From assembly GCA_902797105.1 (NCBI GenBank), contig CADBRL010000077.1, forward strand, positions 1-5,274: a stretch of DNA of 5,274 bases, in the 5' to 3' direction. Every line of letters begins with the position of its first letter. The stretch's first letter is position 1. Below, one piece after another: positions 4,305 to 5,274 of this stretch. The stretch is from an uncultured Erysipelotrichaceae bacterium. Its GTDB lineage: Bacteria; Bacillota_I; Bacilli_A; RF39; UBA660. Under the pieces are notes generated by a model. The model saw only the letters and a list, made by a program, of their open reading frames with translations. It was not told the origin of the DNA and did no database searches. A program made the translations under genes and the position numbers.

Positions 4305-5231
4305 ATGAAAGAAACACTCGAATATTATTATGGACTAGATATAGAAAGTATTGAAGAACTTGATGGTAAATATCATTTTAAGATAGAAAATCAAGATTAC
4401 TTTTTTGTGTTTTATAATCGTGGGATTGAAGAACTGGAAGACATTATTAATGTTAGTAATGAAATGGTTAAAAAAGGTATAAATGTTCATAAAATACTTA
4501 TAAATAGAAATAATAGTTTTTTAACAAAAGTAGGTGAGTATAATTATATACTTTTTGTTGTTAGTAATTTAAATGAAGAATATGATATATTTGACATGGT
4601 TAAAATTAGTGAAAAATTAGTACTTAATAACAATAAATCTAATTTGTATCGCAATAATTGGGGAACTTTGTGGAGTGAAAAGATAGATTACTTTGAATAT
4701 CAAGTAAGGGAACTTTCTATAGAAAAAGATGTTGTTAAAAATTCATTTAGTTATTATGTTGGTATGGCTGAAAATGCTATTAGTTATGTAAATAATACTA
4801 ATATGAAATATGGGGGAGATGCTTATAGGATTGTTTTATCTCATAGAAGGGTGTTTTATCCAAATTATAAGCTTAATTATTTAAATCCGCTTTCTTTTGT
4901 GTTTGATTTAGAAGTTAGGGATATTGCAGAATATTTGAAAGCTATGTTTTTTCAGAAAGATATTTGTTTTTGTTTAGATGAACTATCTAGTTATCTTAAA
5001 ATTAGACATTTAAGTTTGTATGAATATCAAATGCTTTATGCTAGACTTTTATATCCAACTTATTATTTTGATGTATATGAAGGTGTTATGAATAAAAATG
5101 GTGATGAAGAACAGTTAGTTAACATTATAAAAAAGTGTGATAGTTATGAAGAATTCTTAAAAAAAACATACTTAGAAATTTCTAAATATGCTAAAATAGA
5201 TAAGGTTGAGTGGATTATAAATCAACATTAA
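4305..5231 (+). CDS. yutH: Probable spore-coat protein YutH, CotS/YsxE-type kinase-like fold
   Basis: This 308-residue cytosolic protein looks like a member of the spore-coat kinase-fold group (CotS, YsxE, YutH), somewhat shorter than the roughly 340 residues I recall for YutH. Supporting features in order: a small N-lobe with EELDGKYHFKIENQDYFFVF (about 17-36), the NNWGTLWSEKIDYFEYQVRE segment (117-136) resembling the W-x(n)-RLDQLE helix of the group, LSHRRVFYP (178-186) where true kinases carry the HGD catalytic loop, and a PLSFVFDLEVRDIAEYLK segment (195-212) in place of the metal-binding region, matching the VYDHPARDLAEWI-like pattern of YutH. YARLLYPTYYFDVYE (245-259) also fits. The catalytic Asp is missing, so it is probably a pseudokinase. 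Family identity rests on memory of motifs; another CotS-type paralogue is possible. Context with yunB and yutD favours YutH. No ribosome site; see the leaderless start. Confidence 0.72.
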   Translation: MKETLEYYYGLDIESIEELDGKYHFKIENQDYFFVFYNRGIEELEDIINVSNEMVKKGINVHKILINRNNSFLTKVGEYNYILFVVSNLNEEYDIFDMVKISEKLVLNNNKSNLYRNNWGTLWSEKIDYFEYQVRELSIEKDVVKNSFSYYVGMAENAISYVNNTNMKYGGDAYRIVLSHRRVFYPNYKLNYLNPLSFVFDLEVRDIAEYLKAMFFQKDICFCLDELSSYLKIRHLSLYEYQMLYARLLYPTYYFDVYEGVMNKNGDEEQLVNIIKKCDSYEEFLKKTYLEISKYAKIDKVEWIINQH

Positions 5232-5274
5232 TAACGCCTTCAAGTTCTGGAAGTTGTGCTTGGAAGAAAGAAAG
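5215..5274 (-). CDS. Possible 3' end of a convergent gene, product unknown
   Basis: On the minus strand an open frame from the window edge ends at a TAA (5217-5215) and reads LSFFQAQLPELEGVINVDL. The translation is balanced and protein-like, and uses codons such as TTC, CAA and GGC that are less common in the other genes. The 43 bases after the YutH-like stop contain 18 G or C, richer than the rest of the window, which suggests coding sequence. It would overlap the 3' end of the YutH-like gene by 17 bases. Nineteen residues are too few to name the family, so the call is tentative. Confidence 0.45.
   Translation of the reverse strand, partial: LSFFQAQLPELEGVINVDL

Overview
The window is a chromosomal stretch from a very AT-rich, low-GC Gram-positive bacterium. 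Sporulation-type genes (YunB, and a probable YutH spore-coat pseudokinase), short intergenic gaps, AGGAGG-like ribosome sites and TATAAT promoters suggest a spore-forming member of the Bacilli, perhaps an uncultured gut lineage close to the Erysipelotrichia or RF39-type groups. The lineage is inferred. Tryptophan is written TGG, and all visible stops are TAA or TAG, so nothing calls for the Mollicute genetic code. I see no rRNA, tRNA, CRISPR, insertion sequence, phage gene or riboswitch, and no gene-free stretch longer than about 100 bases.

Layout. Positions 1-482 hold the C-terminal part of an RluB-type 23S rRNA pseudouridine synthase. It meets a minus-strand single-cluster ferredoxin (503-691) at a shared bidirectional terminator. 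A divergent promoter region (692-793) drives the ferredoxin leftwards and a charged, tail-anchored protein of unknown function (794-1612) rightwards. Then come yunB (1627-2352), a second tail-anchored unknown (2389-3216) in a two-gene operon with yutD (3226-3501), a monocistronic protein with a proline-rich tail (3543-4268) with its own strong promoter and terminator, and a YutH-like gene (4305-5231). The last 60 bases probably carry the 3' end of a convergent minus-strand gene.

How the parts relate. From memory, yunB, yutD and yutH lie near one another in Bacillus subtilis, so the right two thirds looks like a reduced version of that yun/yut neighbourhood, with lineage-specific unknown genes in place of the intervening ones. 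YunB and YutH are tied to sporulation, and two of the unknowns carry one C-terminal membrane anchor each. This makes a sporulation or envelope role possible for the unknowns, but the sequence does not prove it.

Regulatory layout is unusually compact. Predicted transcription starts lie about 10-25 bases before the start codons of four genes. At yunB and yutH the predicted start coincides with the ATG, within a nearly identical motif and without a Shine-Dalgarno sequence, suggesting leaderless transcripts. The most promising new items are this leaderless pair and the three unrecognised proteins (794-1612, 2389-3216, 3543-4268). I found no clear new defence or mobile system.
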